In this document: piece by piece, positions 1 through 9,195 of the stretch | Layout of the letters: every line of letters begins with the position of its first letter | How positions within the stretch are numbered: position 1 is the stretch's first letter | Assembly (NCBI GenBank): GCA_949840935.1 | Contig: CATKXX010000020.1 | Span: 1 to 53,687 of the forward strand | DNA length: 53,687 nt | Source of the DNA: an uncultured Acetatifactor sp. | Lineage (GTDB): Bacteria > Bacillota > Clostridia > Lachnospirales > Lachnospiraceae | Reading direction: 5' to 3' | Notes under the pieces: model-generated | Database searches by the model: none | What the model saw: the letters and a program-made list of their open reading frames with translations, nothing else | Told to the model about the DNA's origin: nothing | Position numbers and translations under genes: made by a program

Positions 1-38
1 AAAACTGATTTTTCAGCCCCGCTGTATCCCATTGCATG

Positions 39-72
39 AAAAAAAGCCCCGCAACCCGCATAAATGCAGGCT
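39..72 (-). terminator. Intrinsic terminator of tRNA-Lys
   Basis: Read on the minus strand just after the tRNA, AGCCTGCA can pair with TGCGGGGCT (one bulged G and one wobble pair). A run of seven T follows directly. It lies 13 bases past the tRNA 3' end. Confidence 0.65.
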
Positions 73-85
73 CCGAGACCTTCCC

Positions 86-158
86 TGCACCGCCAGGGGC
101 TCGAACCCTGGACACCCTGATTAAGAGTCAGGTGCTCTACCAACTGAGCTAGCGGTGC
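86..158 (-). tRNA. tRNA-Lys (anticodon CTT)
   Basis: The 73-base minus-strand sequence folds as a complete cloverleaf. The acceptor stem is GCACCGC with GCGGTGC and discriminator A, the D arm is GCTC-AGTTGGTA-GAGC, and the anticodon arm is CCTGA-CTCTTAA-TCAGG, so the anticodon is CTT. The T arm is CAGGG-TTCGAGC-CCCTG. The CCA end is not encoded and must be added after transcription. The gene has its own promoter and terminator and appears to be a single-gene unit. Confidence 0.96.
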
Positions 159-196
159 ATTTATTAGTTATGCGTGTCTTCCGCAACGCAAGAATT

Positions 197-225
197 ATTA
201 TATTATATGTTTTTCCAAATTGCAA
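197..225 (-). promoter_or_regulatory. Sigma-A promoter of tRNA-Lys
   Basis: On the minus strand a TTGCAA -35 box (220-225) is separated by 17 bases from a perfect TATAAT -10 box (197-202). It lies about 40 bases upstream of the mature tRNA 5' end. The surrounding stretch to 312 is AT-rich and holds no other gene. Confidence 0.75.
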
Positions 226-312
226 CCCCTTTTTTAATTTTTTCTTAAGTTTTTTATCAAAATTTTTCAGGAATCGCATTTTCTCCCCTCATATCGCAGC
301 TTTTCCTCATTC

Positions 313-1269
313 TCATATCTGAAAAATATGCCTGGTAGCGGTGTCTTCGTAGGAAAGCACTTCATTCTGCATGGGCTTGAGCAGGTGCTCCCTGCGATAG
401 CCCGTGGGTGAATTATGCATATATTGCTGAAACTGTCTGTTAAAGCTGGACAGGCTGCGGTAGCCTGTCTGCTGCGCAATGATATTGATTGGTTCCTGAT
501 TCAGATAGATCAGATGGCAGGCCTGCCGTATGCGGTAATGCTGGATATATTCCAGGGGGCTGATACCCACCACCTGGCGGAACAGCCTGCGGAAATGGCT
601 CTCGCTGATACAGCAGCGGGCGGAAAGCTCCTGTATGGAAATCGCTTCCGCATAATGCTCATAAATATAGGTAAGAGCCGTACGGATGTAAAAATGAGCG
701 CACGCCATGTTTTCCGGCGAACCGCCCTCTACATCCGCTGTGAGGGTGAGCCGGTTCATCTCCGCGCAGAGCGCCACCAGCAATCCATGTACCAGCCTTT
801 GATACATGGCCTTTTTCTCATGGAATTCCTGAAAGATCCGGGAAATATAGAAATGCAGCACCGGATACTCCTCTCTCCGGATGATCACCGGAAGCTTCTG
901 TGGAATATAGAAAAACTGCCATAGCGTGTCACATCCACGCCCGTCCTTCTGTAGAAGCATCTTCGGCTCCACATACAGATATTCCCAGACGCAGGGCTCA
1001 AAGTCGTTAGCCGCAATATGAGGCACCTGAGGAAAAATAATGCTGTAATCACCACAACAATAAGGAAAGCTTTCCGATTCCCCGCCGTAAATCCTCCCGG
1101 AACCGCCCAGACAGCGCCCAATCTCTATCCCATTATGAAAATGTAAAAACTCCGGCACCGAGACGCCATTAATCCAATAATCCCCTAAAAAAGCCAGAAC
1201 AGGAAAGGAAGATGGGAAATCATAGGGCCGGTATGATAGCGGCAGATGTGCTGATGATCGTTTCTGCAT
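313..1269 (-). CDS. AraC-family transcriptional regulator (first of a paralogous pair)
   Basis: A 318-residue DNA-binding regulator with an N-terminal cupin-like effector domain (the HFHNGIEIGRC region, about residues 40-50) and a C-terminal double helix-turn-helix (about residues 205-305, with ISIQELSARCCISESHFRR and a second helix pair at IIAQQTGYRSLSSFNR). The start at 1269 is chosen because AAGGAG lies about 10 bases upstream. A longer reading frame would add a hydrophobic stretch with no ribosome site. It is divergent from the cysteine desulfidase gene and resembles the regulator at 11652-12617 in the N-terminal pattern LP(L/I)(S/T)YR-Y-F, FPVL and HFHN-IEI. It probably controls the catabolic operon between them; the inducer cannot be read from sequence. 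Confidence 0.9.
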   Translation of the reverse strand: MQKRSSAHLPLSYRPYDFPSSFPVLAFLGDYWINGVSVPEFLHFHNGIEIGRCLGGSGRIYGGESESFPYCCGDYSIIFPQVPHIAANDFEPCVWEYLYVEPKMLLQKDGRGCDTLWQFFYIPQKLPVIIRREEYPVLHFYISRIFQEFHEKKAMYQRLVHGLLVALCAEMNRLTLTADVEGGSPENMACAHFYIRTALTYIYEHYAEAISIQELSARCCISESHFRRLFRQVVGISPLEYIQHYRIRQACHLIYLNQEPINIIAQQTGYRSLSSFNRQFQQYMHNSPTGYRREHLLKPMQNEVLSYEDTATRHIFQI

Positions 1270-1328
1270 AGTTTTCAACTCCTTAGCGGCAAGATGAAAC
1301 TCAAAAGCCGCTGTATAATATGTATAAA

Positions 1329-1357
1329 AGTATAGCGGAAAACACCAAAAAAGTAAA
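1329..1357 (-). promoter_or_regulatory. Sigma-A promoter of the AraC gene
   Basis: On the minus strand a TTTACT -35 box (1352-1357) is followed by 17 bases and a TATACT -10 box (1329-1334). The plus-strand TTGACA at about 1362 in the same divergent region may serve the operon on the other strand, but I see no well-spaced -10 for it. That would fit an activator-dependent promoter. Confidence 0.6.
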
Positions 1358-1427
1358 CAAATTGACAACAAAAACGGAATAATTACGCAAGGATATACAC
1401 ACATCAGAAAAGGCAGGAAGCAAAATC

Positions 1428-2729
1428 ATGGAGATGCAGACACTTGAAAAGGAACTCACCGACACGGAAATGATCAATATCATGAAGCGGGAAATCGTAT
1501 GCGCCCTGGGATGCACGGAGCCCAGCGCAGTAGCCCTGGCAGTGGCAAAGGCAAGGGAAACACTGGGAGAAGAACCGGAAAAGATACTGCTCCATGTCAG
1601 CGGCAATATTTTAAAGAATGCCATGAGCGTCGGCATACCCGGTACAAACCTGAAGGGCATTGAGACTGCGGCGGCGCTGGGCTGTGTAGCCGGGAAAGCC
1701 GAGTACGGCCTGGAGGTGCTCAAGGGAGTAGACGAGGCTCACATAAGGCAGGCCCAGGAGATGATCAGCCAGGGACGGCTGGAAATCCAGTTAAAGGACT
1801 GCGAGGAACGTCTTTATATAGAAGCAAAGTGTATCAGCAAAGACAAATCCGCAGAAGCCGTCATTGAGAGATATCATACTAATTTTGTCAACGTCTGTAA
1901 AAACGACAGGGTCATCTACTTTAAAAATAAGGAGGCTTCTACAGAGGAAGCCACGGGAACCTATCAGCTGACCCTGAAGGGTATCTGGGAATTCATAAAG
2001 CGCTGTCCCCTGGAACAGCTGCAGTTTCTGAAAGAAGTAGTGGACGTTAACAGCCGCATTGCCGAGGAAGGCCTCCGGGGAAACTACGGTATGGGCGTGG
2101 GAAGGCATCTGGCGGACAGAGGAAGAAGGCAGAAGGATATGGACTTCCAGACCCATGTAGTGTCCTATGTGTCAGCTGCGGCAGATGCAAGAATGGCAGG
2201 CTGCGCCCTCCCCGTCATGGCTACCACAGGCAGCGGCAACCAGGGGCTGACCGCATCCCTGCCGGTGATTGCTGCCGCCGGATGGCTGAAAAGCGGGGAT
2301 GAGGAAATGTACCGGGCCCTGGCGCTCAGCGAGCTGGTAACCATTCATGTCAAGGAATACATCGGGAAGCTGTCCGCCCTGTGCGGATGCGCCATAGCGG
2401 CATCCATCGGCAGCGCCTGCGGAATTACCTGCCTGCTGGGCGGACAATATAAAAACGCGGAGTGCGCTGTAAAAAATATGGTGGCAGATATTTCCGGCCT
2501 GATCTGTGACGGGGCAAAAGCCGGATGTGCGTTGAAAATAGCCACTTCCGTTGCCGGAGCGATTCAGTGCGCTTACCTTGCCCTGGAGGGTGTGGAAGCC
2601 CCCGACCACGACGGCATTGTCTGCGGGGATGTAGAAGAAACCATCTGCAACCTGGGTAACCTGGGCAATAACGGGATGCGGGTTACCGACCATGTCATTC
2701 TGGACATGATGATGGCTAAGGAGTCATAA
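1428..2729 (+). CDS. cyuA: L-cysteine desulfidase / CyuA (UPF0597) family protein
   Basis: A 433-residue cytoplasmic protein of the CyuA/CdsB (former UPF0597, YhaM) family. Characterised members use a [4Fe-4S] cluster to split L-cysteine into pyruvate, ammonia and sulfide. The family hallmark CALGCTEPSAVALAVAKA lies at residues 25-42 with Cys25 and Cys29. Further conserved Cys/Gly segments are SIGSACGITCLLGG (about 325-340) and LICDGAKAGCALK (about 357-370). The length is normal. AGGAAG precedes the ATG by about nine bases. It opens a co-directional run of eight genes including two dipeptidases and an ABC importer, which suggests breakdown of a sulfur amino acid or peptide. The family also has members annotated as serine dehydratase-like, so the substrate is not certain. 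Confidence 0.85.
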   Translation: MEMQTLEKELTDTEMINIMKREIVCALGCTEPSAVALAVAKARETLGEEPEKILLHVSGNILKNAMSVGIPGTNLKGIETAAALGCVAGKAEYGLEVLKGVDEAHIRQAQEMISQGRLEIQLKDCEERLYIEAKCISKDKSAEAVIERYHTNFVNVCKNDRVIYFKNKEASTEEATGTYQLTLKGIWEFIKRCPLEQLQFLKEVVDVNSRIAEEGLRGNYGMGVGRHLADRGRRQKDMDFQTHVVSYVSAAADARMAGCALPVMATTGSGNQGLTASLPVIAAAGWLKSGDEEMYRALALSELVTIHVKEYIGKLSALCGCAIAASIGSACGITCLLGGQYKNAECAVKNMVADISGLICDGAKAGCALKIATSVAGAIQCAYLALEGVEAPDHDGIVCGDVEETICNLGNLGNNGMRVTDHVILDMMMAKES

Positions 2730-2753
2730 AAATTAAAATAAATGGAGGCTGCT

Positions 2754-3722
2754 ATGACAAAGAAAGAAAGACTATTAAGGGCATTTCAGAACCAGGAGGT
2801 GGACAGGGTTCCCCTGGGCTTCTGGTATCATTTCTCTCCCGATGACGATTTCGGACAGAAAACCGTGGATCAGCATCTGGAGTTGTTCCGGGAGACCGGC
2901 ATGGATATGATCAAGGTTATGTGTGACGGTTATTTTAATTATCCCAACCCTTACATAGAAAAAGTGACCTGCCCCGAGGACTGGTTCGGCCTTACGCCTC
3001 TGGGAGAGGATCATCCCTACATTGCCAATCAGGTACTCCGCGCGAAAAGGGTGGTGGAAGGCGCAAAGGGAGAATGCTGCGTATTCTACAATGTGTTCTG
3101 TCCCATGTCACTGATGCGTTTCGGCACCAGCGAGGAGCTCCTGATGAGCCATCTCAAGGCCAATCCGGAAGCTGTCTGCCATGCCTTTGAGGTGATTGCG
3201 GAGGACATCAAGACCCTGGTGCGCAAGCTGATCACTGAGGCGGGCTGCGACGGCATTTATTACTGCGTGCAGAATGCGGAAACCTTCCGCTTTACTGCGG
3301 AGGAATACCGCAGGCTGGTAAGGCCTTCGGATCTGAATGTGCTGGAATATGCAAATACCTTAAGTGAGAACAACATCCTGCACTGCTGCGGCTGGGCAGG
3401 GGATCCCAACCGGATCGAAGTATGGCAGGATTATCCCGCAAAGGCCGTGAACTGGGCCGTATATGTAGAAAACCTCTCTCTAGCCGAGGGGAAAAAATTC
3501 TTCGGCGGACGCTGTGTCATGGGCGGGTTTGACAATGGCAAGGAGGGCCTGCTCTACTCCGGCACCAGGGAAGATATTGAGAAAGAAGTGGACAGGCTTC
3601 TGGCAGAGACGGGAAGCACCGGCGTAGTCTTTGGCGCCGACTGCACCGTTCCCTCGGACATTGATCATGAAAGGCTGATCTGGGTCAGGGAAGCTCTGGA
3701 AAAGCATTCAAGAGATATATAA
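2754..3722 (+). CDS. Uroporphyrinogen decarboxylase (UroD)-family protein, methyltransferase-like
   Basis: A 322-residue TIM-barrel protein of the UroD superfamily, opening with the family pattern MTKKERLLRAFQNQEVDRVP. It is unlikely to be a haem-pathway HemE. It carries ILHCCGW (about 213-219) and a late FGADCTVP (about 297-304), which resemble the His/Cys zinc site of the corrinoid-dependent methyltransferases MtaA/MtbA, and it sits in a catabolic operon. The ATG at 2754 is chosen over 2742 because GGAGG lies six bases before it and overlaps the earlier ATG. The gene follows the desulfidase by 24 bases. A role in transferring a methyl group, or in handling a thiol released upstream, is only an inference. 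No corrinoid protein gene is visible in the window. Confidence 0.8.
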   Translation: MTKKERLLRAFQNQEVDRVPLGFWYHFSPDDDFGQKTVDQHLELFRETGMDMIKVMCDGYFNYPNPYIEKVTCPEDWFGLTPLGEDHPYIANQVLRAKRVVEGAKGECCVFYNVFCPMSLMRFGTSEELLMSHLKANPEAVCHAFEVIAEDIKTLVRKLITEAGCDGIYYCVQNAETFRFTAEEYRRLVRPSDLNVLEYANTLSENNILHCCGWAGDPNRIEVWQDYPAKAVNWAVYVENLSLAEGKKFFGGRCVMGGFDNGKEGLLYSGTREDIEKEVDRLLAETGSTGVVFGADCTVPSDIDHERLIWVREALEKHSRDI

Positions 3723-3735
3723 TCCGGCCTGCAAA

Positions 3736-3758
3736 CAGCAAAACTGCTCTTTTTGCTG
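3736..3758 (+). terminator. Intergenic hairpin / possible attenuator
   Basis: CAGCAAAA and TTTTGCTG form a perfect 8-bp stem with a seven-base loop. A T-rich stretch (ATTTTT) follows about six bases later. It lies between the UroD-like gene and the aldo/keto reductase and may lower downstream expression rather than end the operon. Confidence 0.4.
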
Positions 3759-3823
3759 CCAGGAATTTTTAGACTTCAGAAAGGCATACTATGGACATAA
3801 ATCAGGAAAAAGGATACGACACA

Positions 3824-4777
3824 ATGAAATATAACCGGGCCGGTGCCAGCGGCCTGATGCTGCCGGCCTTCAGCTTCGGGCTGTGGCATAATTTCGGGGA
3901 GGATCACTCCTATGAAAACGCTAAAAGCATGATTCTCACAGGCTTCGGTGCAGGCATCACACACTTCGACCTGGCAAACAACTACGGTCCTCCCGCAGGC
4001 AGCGCGGAATCCACTATGGGTAAAATCCTGCGGGAGGAGCTCTCCGCTCACAGGGACGAGCTGATCCTGTCCACCAAGGCAGGCTACGATATGTGGCCGG
4101 GGCCTTACGGGGACGGCGGTTCCAGAAAATATCTCATCTCATCCCTGGACCAGAGCCTGAAAAGGCTTGGCGTGGACTACGTAGATATTTACTATCATCA
4201 CAGGCCGGATCCCGATACGCCCCTGGAGGAAACCATGGGAGCTCTTGTGGATCTCGTCCGTCAGGGCAAGGCGTTATACATCGGCCTGTCCAATTACGGC
4301 CCCCGGGAGCTGGAGCAGGCAGCGGAGATTCTGGAGCATATGGGAAGCAGATGTCTGATCCATCAGCACCGCTACTCCATGCTGGATCGGAAAAACAAAT
4401 GCTTACTTCCAGTGATACAAAAGAAGCAGATGGGCTCCATCGCATTCTGTCCCCTGGAGCAGGGCCTCCTGACGGACAAGTATCTCCACGGGATTCCTGC
4501 GGATTCCAGGGCTGCAGGCAGCAGCGTTTTCTTAAGCAACGGCAATATTACCGACCAGTACCTGGAAACCGCAGGAGCGCTGAATGAAATGGCACAGCAG
4601 CGCGGACAATCCCTGGCCCAGATGGCACTGGCCTATGCCCTGAGGGATGGGGAACTGACCTCCGTAATCCTGGGAGCCAGCCGGCCCGCGCAGATCCTGG
4701 AAAATCTCAAGGCTCTGGAAAAGCTTGACTTTACAGAAGATGAGAGAAACCGCATAGAAGAAATTCTGACGGTATGA
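3824..4777 (+). CDS. Aldo/keto reductase (YghZ-like)
   Basis: A 317-residue NAD(P)H-dependent aldo/keto reductase of the YghZ / glyceraldehyde-3-phosphate reductase branch. The catalytic tetrad is visible: Asp in THFDLANNYG, Tyr in the same motif, Lys in STKAGYDMWPG and His in DIYYHHRPDPDT. The C-terminal cofactor loop SVILGASRPAQI is present. The family normally begins MKYNR-G-SGL, so the start at 3824 (AAAAAGGA about nine bases upstream) is preferred over 3791, which also has a possible AAAGG site and would add 11 residues. In the operon it may reduce a carbonyl product released by the neighbouring lyase or peptidases. Confidence 0.88.
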   Translation: MKYNRAGASGLMLPAFSFGLWHNFGEDHSYENAKSMILTGFGAGITHFDLANNYGPPAGSAESTMGKILREELSAHRDELILSTKAGYDMWPGPYGDGGSRKYLISSLDQSLKRLGVDYVDIYYHHRPDPDTPLEETMGALVDLVRQGKALYIGLSNYGPRELEQAAEILEHMGSRCLIHQHRYSMLDRKNKCLLPVIQKKQMGSIAFCPLEQGLLTDKYLHGIPADSRAAGSSVFLSNGNITDQYLETAGALNEMAQQRGQSLAQMALAYALRDGELTSVILGASRPAQILENLKALEKLDFTEDERNRIEEILTV

Positions 4778-4790
4778 TATCCGCCGGTTA

Positions 4791-4819
4791 CGGCCGGCAG
4801 ACAGGCAGCCTGCCGGCCG
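4791..4819 (+). other. Strong intergenic hairpin
   Basis: A perfect 10-bp GC stem, CGGCCGGCAG with CTGCCGGCCG, and a nine-base loop lie between the reductase and the first dipeptidase. There is no T-run after it, so it is more likely an mRNA-stabilising or processing structure than a terminator. Confidence 0.5.
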
Positions 4820-4865
4820 CAGAATGACTGTAAATGCGGCGGGAGCCAAAGAAACGAGGAAATAC

Positions 4866-6302
4866 ATGGACGAAAAAGAAATCAAAAAATGGGTTGACCG
4901 AAAAATGCCCGAGCTCACGGAAGACTTAAAGACTATCTGCCGTATCCGCAGCGTGGCGGAGACAAAGGCTCCCTCCTGCAGCCCCTACGGCGAAGGCTGT
5001 CGAAAGGTATTGCAGGATATGCTTGAAATCGGCCGCAAGGCCGGGTTTGAGACAGAAAATTTTGAGGATTATGTAGGACGTATTTCCCTTCCCGGAAAGC
5101 AGAAGGAAAACATCGCCATCTGGGCCCACCTGGATGTGGTGGACGAGGGTGACGGCTGGGATTACTCTCCCTACGACCCTGTAATAAAGGATGATTATTT
5201 TATTGCCAGGGGTTGTCAGGATAACAAAAGCTCCGCCATTATGGGGCTGTATGTATTGAAATACATGAAAGAACATGAAATCCCGCTGAATCATACTCTG
5301 GATCTGTATCTGGGAACCTGCGAGGAGCAGGGGATGTACGATCTGGACTATTTCACGGAGCATTATGAATGCCCCTCCTTCTCCCTGGTTCCGGACAGCG
5401 GATTTCCTGTCTGCTGTGGGGAGAGGGGCTCCTTTAACGGCCAACTGGCCGGGAATCAGGCTGTCAGCGGCGAACTGATTCAGATTTCCTGCGACTGTGG
5501 TCAGTACACAGTGCCGGACAAGGCTTCCGTTCTACTCAGATACACGGAAGAACGATGGAAGCAATGTATATGTTCCCCATCGGAAAATGTGGAAGCATCC
5601 CATGATGAGGATGGGATCCGCATATCTGCCAGGGGCATATCCACACAGGCAGCCAACCCGGATAAGGGTGACAGTGCACTGAGCCGGCTGGCAGAATTTA
5701 TCTGCGAAAGGCAGCTGCTCCCCGAAAATGACCAAAGTGTCTTTGCTCTGGCACGGGACATAAACAGGAATCACAACGGCGACGCACTGGACGTCTACTG
5801 TGAGGATTCCCTCTCCGGCCCTATGGTCATGACAGCTACACAGCTGTCCCTGGAAAAGGACGATGACGGAAAAAGGGTTCCCGTACTGGGCTTTATCTCC
5901 AAATATCCGGTGACCCAAAACCATATCCCCTATGAAGAAAGAGCGGCCCAGGCGGCGAAAATGCGGGGCTTTGGGCTGAAAGTGACCCGCCTTGCAAAGG
6001 CAAACTGCTTTGATCCCGAAAGGCCGGCGGTAAAGCGCCTGACGGAATGCAGCAACGCCGTCCTGGGACGGCAGGACACCCCCTTTGTAATGAGCGGCGG
6101 CACCTACGCCAGAAAGCTTCCCAACGCCATCGCGTTTGGAACGGGTATGCCCCTGCCCAAGCGTCCGGCAGAGCTTTTCCGGCCGGGACACGGGGACTAT
6201 CATCAGCCGGATGAAAGCATATCCCTGGAGAGAATCCGAAAGGCCCTGGAAATATATATCAGAGGAATTCTGCAGATTGACGAACTGAATCTGAAAAACT
6301 AA
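4866..6302 (+). CDS. M20-family dipeptidase (PepV/DapE-like), first copy
   Basis: A 478-residue co-catalytic zinc peptidase. Visible metal and catalytic sites are WAHLDVVDEGDGW (His and Asp of the H-x-D motif), GCQDNKSS (bridging Asp), TCEEQGM (catalytic Glu and ligand) and the late FRPGHGDYHQPDE (last His ligand). The sequence between the two halves fits the lid domain of PepV-like dipeptidases. The start at 4866 has GAGGAA six bases upstream; the longer frame from 4824 has no ribosome site. It is a diverged paralogue of the peptidase at 10201-11655. Both have normal length, and together they bracket the ABC importer genes, which suggests the import and cleavage of a short peptide or an N-acyl amino acid. 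Confidence 0.9.
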   Translation: MDEKEIKKWVDRKMPELTEDLKTICRIRSVAETKAPSCSPYGEGCRKVLQDMLEIGRKAGFETENFEDYVGRISLPGKQKENIAIWAHLDVVDEGDGWDYSPYDPVIKDDYFIARGCQDNKSSAIMGLYVLKYMKEHEIPLNHTLDLYLGTCEEQGMYDLDYFTEHYECPSFSLVPDSGFPVCCGERGSFNGQLAGNQAVSGELIQISCDCGQYTVPDKASVLLRYTEERWKQCICSPSENVEASHDEDGIRISARGISTQAANPDKGDSALSRLAEFICERQLLPENDQSVFALARDINRNHNGDALDVYCEDSLSGPMVMTATQLSLEKDDDGKRVPVLGFISKYPVTQNHIPYEERAAQAAKMRGFGLKVTRLAKANCFDPERPAVKRLTECSNAVLGRQDTPFVMSGGTYARKLPNAIAFGTGMPLPKRPAELFRPGHGDYHQPDESISLERIRKALEIYIRGILQIDELNLKN

Positions 6303-6377
6303 GCGCTGTACCACATGATACATGTGTTTACGCAGATACAATCAATGCAGGACTACTGCAAAGAAGGGAGAAACAAT

Positions 6378-8078
6378 ATGAAAAAATGGAAAAAAACAAG
6401 TACTGCACTGGCAGCGGTGCTGGCAGCTTCCACGCTGCTGGCGGGCTGCGGGAATGGGGGGGGCAGTGATTCAGGCTCACAGGCAGGCTCCGATACACAA
6501 AGCGGAGCCTCCGGCAGCCAGAGTCAGGCTGCCGATAACCAGGGCGGGGCCTCCCATCAGATTGGCGACGGTAAGGTGACCCTGACTATCTTCTGTGATT
6601 TTCAGAATGCTGCCAGATCCTACTATACCGATCTGGGCGACAATCCCGTGGTTCAGTGGATTGAAAAGGATACTGGGCTTACCCTGGAATTTATTCACGC
6701 GCCGGCAGGCGATGACGGAACCTTTTTCCAGAACATGCTGGCTGGCGGCGACCTGCCCGACCTGATCTTTTCCAGCCGTTTCCAGACCCACTATCCCGGC
6801 GGCGTAGAGGGCGCTATCAATGACGGTGTGCTGTATGATGTAACAGAGCTGGTAGAGCAGAACGCACCCAACTTCTGGGCTCTCTGCGATGAGGAAAACG
6901 ATCCCGATATCCAGAAGAAAATCCGCGGCGACCAGGGCATGATCATCAAGTTTGGAAGTACCTTCCTGCCGCCCACCGACAACAACAAGGTGTTCAACGG
7001 GCTTGTCATCAGACAGGACTGGCTGGAGAAATACAATCTGGAAGCCCCTGTTACCCTGGACGAGTACACCGAAGTGCTCCGTACCTTTAAGGAAAACGGC
7101 GTGGAGTACCCTCTGGCTCTGTGCGAATTCTTTAATCAGTCCCAGTTCAGCGCCAACAATCCCATCGCTTCCGCTTTCGGAGTATCCGTAAAGGAATTTG
7201 ATCTGGATGCGGATGGCAACGTACACTACTGCAGAACCCAGGACGGCTATAAGGAATTCCTGAAATTCCTCCACGGCTGGGCGGAAGAAGGCCTGATCGA
7301 TGAAGATCTTGTAAGCCGTAATATCGACGACGCTCTGAGATTGTTCCAGGGCGGCCAGGCGGGAATGTGTTTTGCACACACATACAATGTAAAGCAGTCC
7401 GTAGCTGTAGGCCCTGCATCCGATCCTGAATTTAAACTGCTCTGCCTGGAAATGCCCAAGGTAAACGCTTCCGATGAGACACACCTGTCCAGTCCTACCA
7501 GATCCATCAACAGCAACTCCTGGCAGGTATCCGCAGACTGTAAGCATCCTGAGGAAGCTGTGGCGTTCATCGACTATCTGATGAGTCCCGATACGCTGCT
7601 GCTCACCGCATGGGGAACCAACGAGGGCGAAAACAAGACTTATCAGATCAATTCTGACGGTCAGAGGGAATTTACCGAATTTGTGACCAACAATCCCGAC
7701 GGCCTGGATTACGATACCGTCCGCGCGTTAAACATGTGCGCTCCTTTCCAGATCAAGTATGACGAGACCATGGAGGCTTCCCAGTACTCCGAGGCGGAAT
7801 GCCATCAGTCATGGGACGCATGGGGCAAGCAGAACGACGGCGCTTACAACCTTCCCAGATACCTCACGCTGACCACTGAGGAGTCCGCGGAGCTGACCAG
7901 GATCAAGCAGGATCTGGCGAACTACTCCGACGAGATGGTATACAAGTTCATCTTCGGACAGGAGGATATCGATGCGAAGTGGGATGAGTTTGTGGCAGAG
8001 CTCGAGCGCCTGGGCAGCACCAGAGGCGAGGAGATCAACAAGGAAGCCTATGACAGATATCTGCAGCGTGGAAATTAA
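6378..8078 (+). CDS. Extracellular solute-binding lipoprotein of an ABC importer
   Basis: A 566-residue surface lipoprotein. The signal peptide MKKWKKTSTALAAVLAAS is followed by the lipobox LLAGC with lipidated Cys24, then a low-complexity Gly/Ser/Gln linker (about 25-60), then a large binding domain of the LplA/YtcQ type that pairs with LplB and YtcP permeases. The start at 6378 has GGGAG about seven bases upstream and puts the signal peptide at the N terminus. Proteins of this family usually bind oligosaccharides, but the operon is full of peptidases, so the ligand is open. A hairpin with a T-run after the gene suggests that it is made in excess over the permeases. Confidence 0.9.
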   Translation: MKKWKKTSTALAAVLAASTLLAGCGNGGGSDSGSQAGSDTQSGASGSQSQAADNQGGASHQIGDGKVTLTIFCDFQNAARSYYTDLGDNPVVQWIEKDTGLTLEFIHAPAGDDGTFFQNMLAGGDLPDLIFSSRFQTHYPGGVEGAINDGVLYDVTELVEQNAPNFWALCDEENDPDIQKKIRGDQGMIIKFGSTFLPPTDNNKVFNGLVIRQDWLEKYNLEAPVTLDEYTEVLRTFKENGVEYPLALCEFFNQSQFSANNPIASAFGVSVKEFDLDADGNVHYCRTQDGYKEFLKFLHGWAEEGLIDEDLVSRNIDDALRLFQGGQAGMCFAHTYNVKQSVAVGPASDPEFKLLCLEMPKVNASDETHLSSPTRSINSNSWQVSADCKHPEEAVAFIDYLMSPDTLLLTAWGTNEGENKTYQINSDGQREFTEFVTNNPDGLDYDTVRALNMCAPFQIKYDETMEASQYSEAECHQSWDAWGKQNDGAYNLPRYLTLTTEESAELTRIKQDLANYSDEMVYKFIFGQEDIDAKWDEFVAELERLGSTRGEEINKEAYDRYLQRGN

Positions 8079-8133
8079 GAAACGCCGCTTTATCCGAAAA
8101 CAGCTTTGACCATAAGAATCTATCAGTACAAAC

Positions 8134-8162
8134 GGGGCGGGGTTGCGAACCGCCCCATTTTT
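8134..8162 (+). terminator. Attenuating terminator between binding protein and permeases
   Basis: GGGGCGG pairs with CCGCCCC around a nine-base loop, followed by ATTTTT. It is placed between a binding protein gene and its permeases, where partial termination commonly sets a high binding-protein to permease ratio. Confidence 0.7.
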
Positions 8163-8182
8163 CCAAAGAGAGGAGGAGGTTT

Positions 8183-9133
8183 ATGGGCGTGGCAAAAAGC
8201 ATGACTGCGGACAGAAAAACCCCGTTTTTTAAGAAGTTGCGAAAGAATATGGTGACACATCCGCTGCTCTATCTGATGATCTTGCCGGTGTTGGCATATT
8301 TTCTGGTTTACCATTATTATCCCATGTATGGGATGATCATATCCTTTTTTGACTATGTTCCCACTAAGGGGATTACGGGAAGCAGCTTTGTTGGCTTAAA
8401 GCATTTCAGGGCGTTTCTGGAAGATCCGTATTTCTTTCGGACTATGAGCAATACACTCTCCATCAACCTGCTGTTACTGCTCTTTGGCTTTCCCTTTCCC
8501 ATAATATTTGCCATTCTGCTGAACGAGCTCAGAAGCGCAAAATTCCGTAAGGTGACGCAGACCGTAACCTATATGCCCCACTTTATCTCCACAGTGGTCA
8601 TCTGCGGCCTGATGCTGGATTTCTGTAAATCCAAGGGCGTGATTACCACTATCTTCAGCGCCGTATCCGGAATCGAGCCTGTGAACCTGTTCAGCCAGTC
8701 CGCATACTTCCAGCCCCTCTATGTGCTTATGTGTATATGGCAGGAATTCGGCTGGGATTCCATCATTTATTTCGCCGCACTGACCGGCATCGACCAGGCG
8801 CTGTATGAAGCGGCTGATATCGACGGGGCCGGCAGATGGAAGAAAATCCTTCACATCACGATACCCGGTATCTCACCCACCATCATTATCCTCCTCATCA
8901 TGCGGATTGGTAATATGATGACCCTGGGCTGGGACAAGATCCTGCTGCTCTACAATCCCATGATTTATGAAAAGGCGGATGTTATCTCTACCTATGTATA
9001 CCGGATCGGGCTTATGAACTTTCAGTACAGCTTTTCCACAGCGGTGGGGGTATTTAACTCTATCATCAACTTCATACTGCTGCTGTCCGCCAATGCCGTC
9101 AGCAGGAAAGTAAACGAGACCAGCCTGTGGTAA
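8183..9133 (+). CDS. ABC importer permease (LplB type)
   Basis: A 316-residue inner-membrane permease with about six hydrophobic helices. The first is at about residues 28-50 (LLYLMILPVLAYFLVYHYYP). The ATPase-contacting EAA loop is seen as EAADIDGAGRWKKILHITIP (about 213-232). GGAGGAGGTTT directly precedes the ATG. It forms a heterodimer with the next gene product. No ATP-binding subunit is encoded in this operon. As is common for this family, a shared MsmK-type ATPase elsewhere in the genome probably energises it. Confidence 0.92.
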   Translation: MGVAKSMTADRKTPFFKKLRKNMVTHPLLYLMILPVLAYFLVYHYYPMYGMIISFFDYVPTKGITGSSFVGLKHFRAFLEDPYFFRTMSNTLSINLLLLLFGFPFPIIFAILLNELRSAKFRKVTQTVTYMPHFISTVVICGLMLDFCKSKGVITTIFSAVSGIEPVNLFSQSAYFQPLYVLMCIWQEFGWDSIIYFAALTGIDQALYEAADIDGAGRWKKILHITIPGISPTIIILLIMRIGNMMTLGWDKILLLYNPMIYEKADVISTYVYRIGLMNFQYSFSTAVGVFNSIINFILLLSANAVSRKVNETSLW

Positions 9134-9195
9134 GAAACTGTTCATAAGTCTGTTTACGCCGTTTACACGGCGGATTGAGAGGTAAGGTGGAAACT

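Noticed and set aside
2754..3722. HemE of haem synthesis
   Set aside because: The gene lies in a catabolic operon and has methyltransferase-like Cys/His sites. No other haem gene is nearby.
4791..4819. Hairpin as an intrinsic terminator in the peptide operon
   Set aside because: No T-run follows on the plus strand, and the next gene has a good ribosome site close by.
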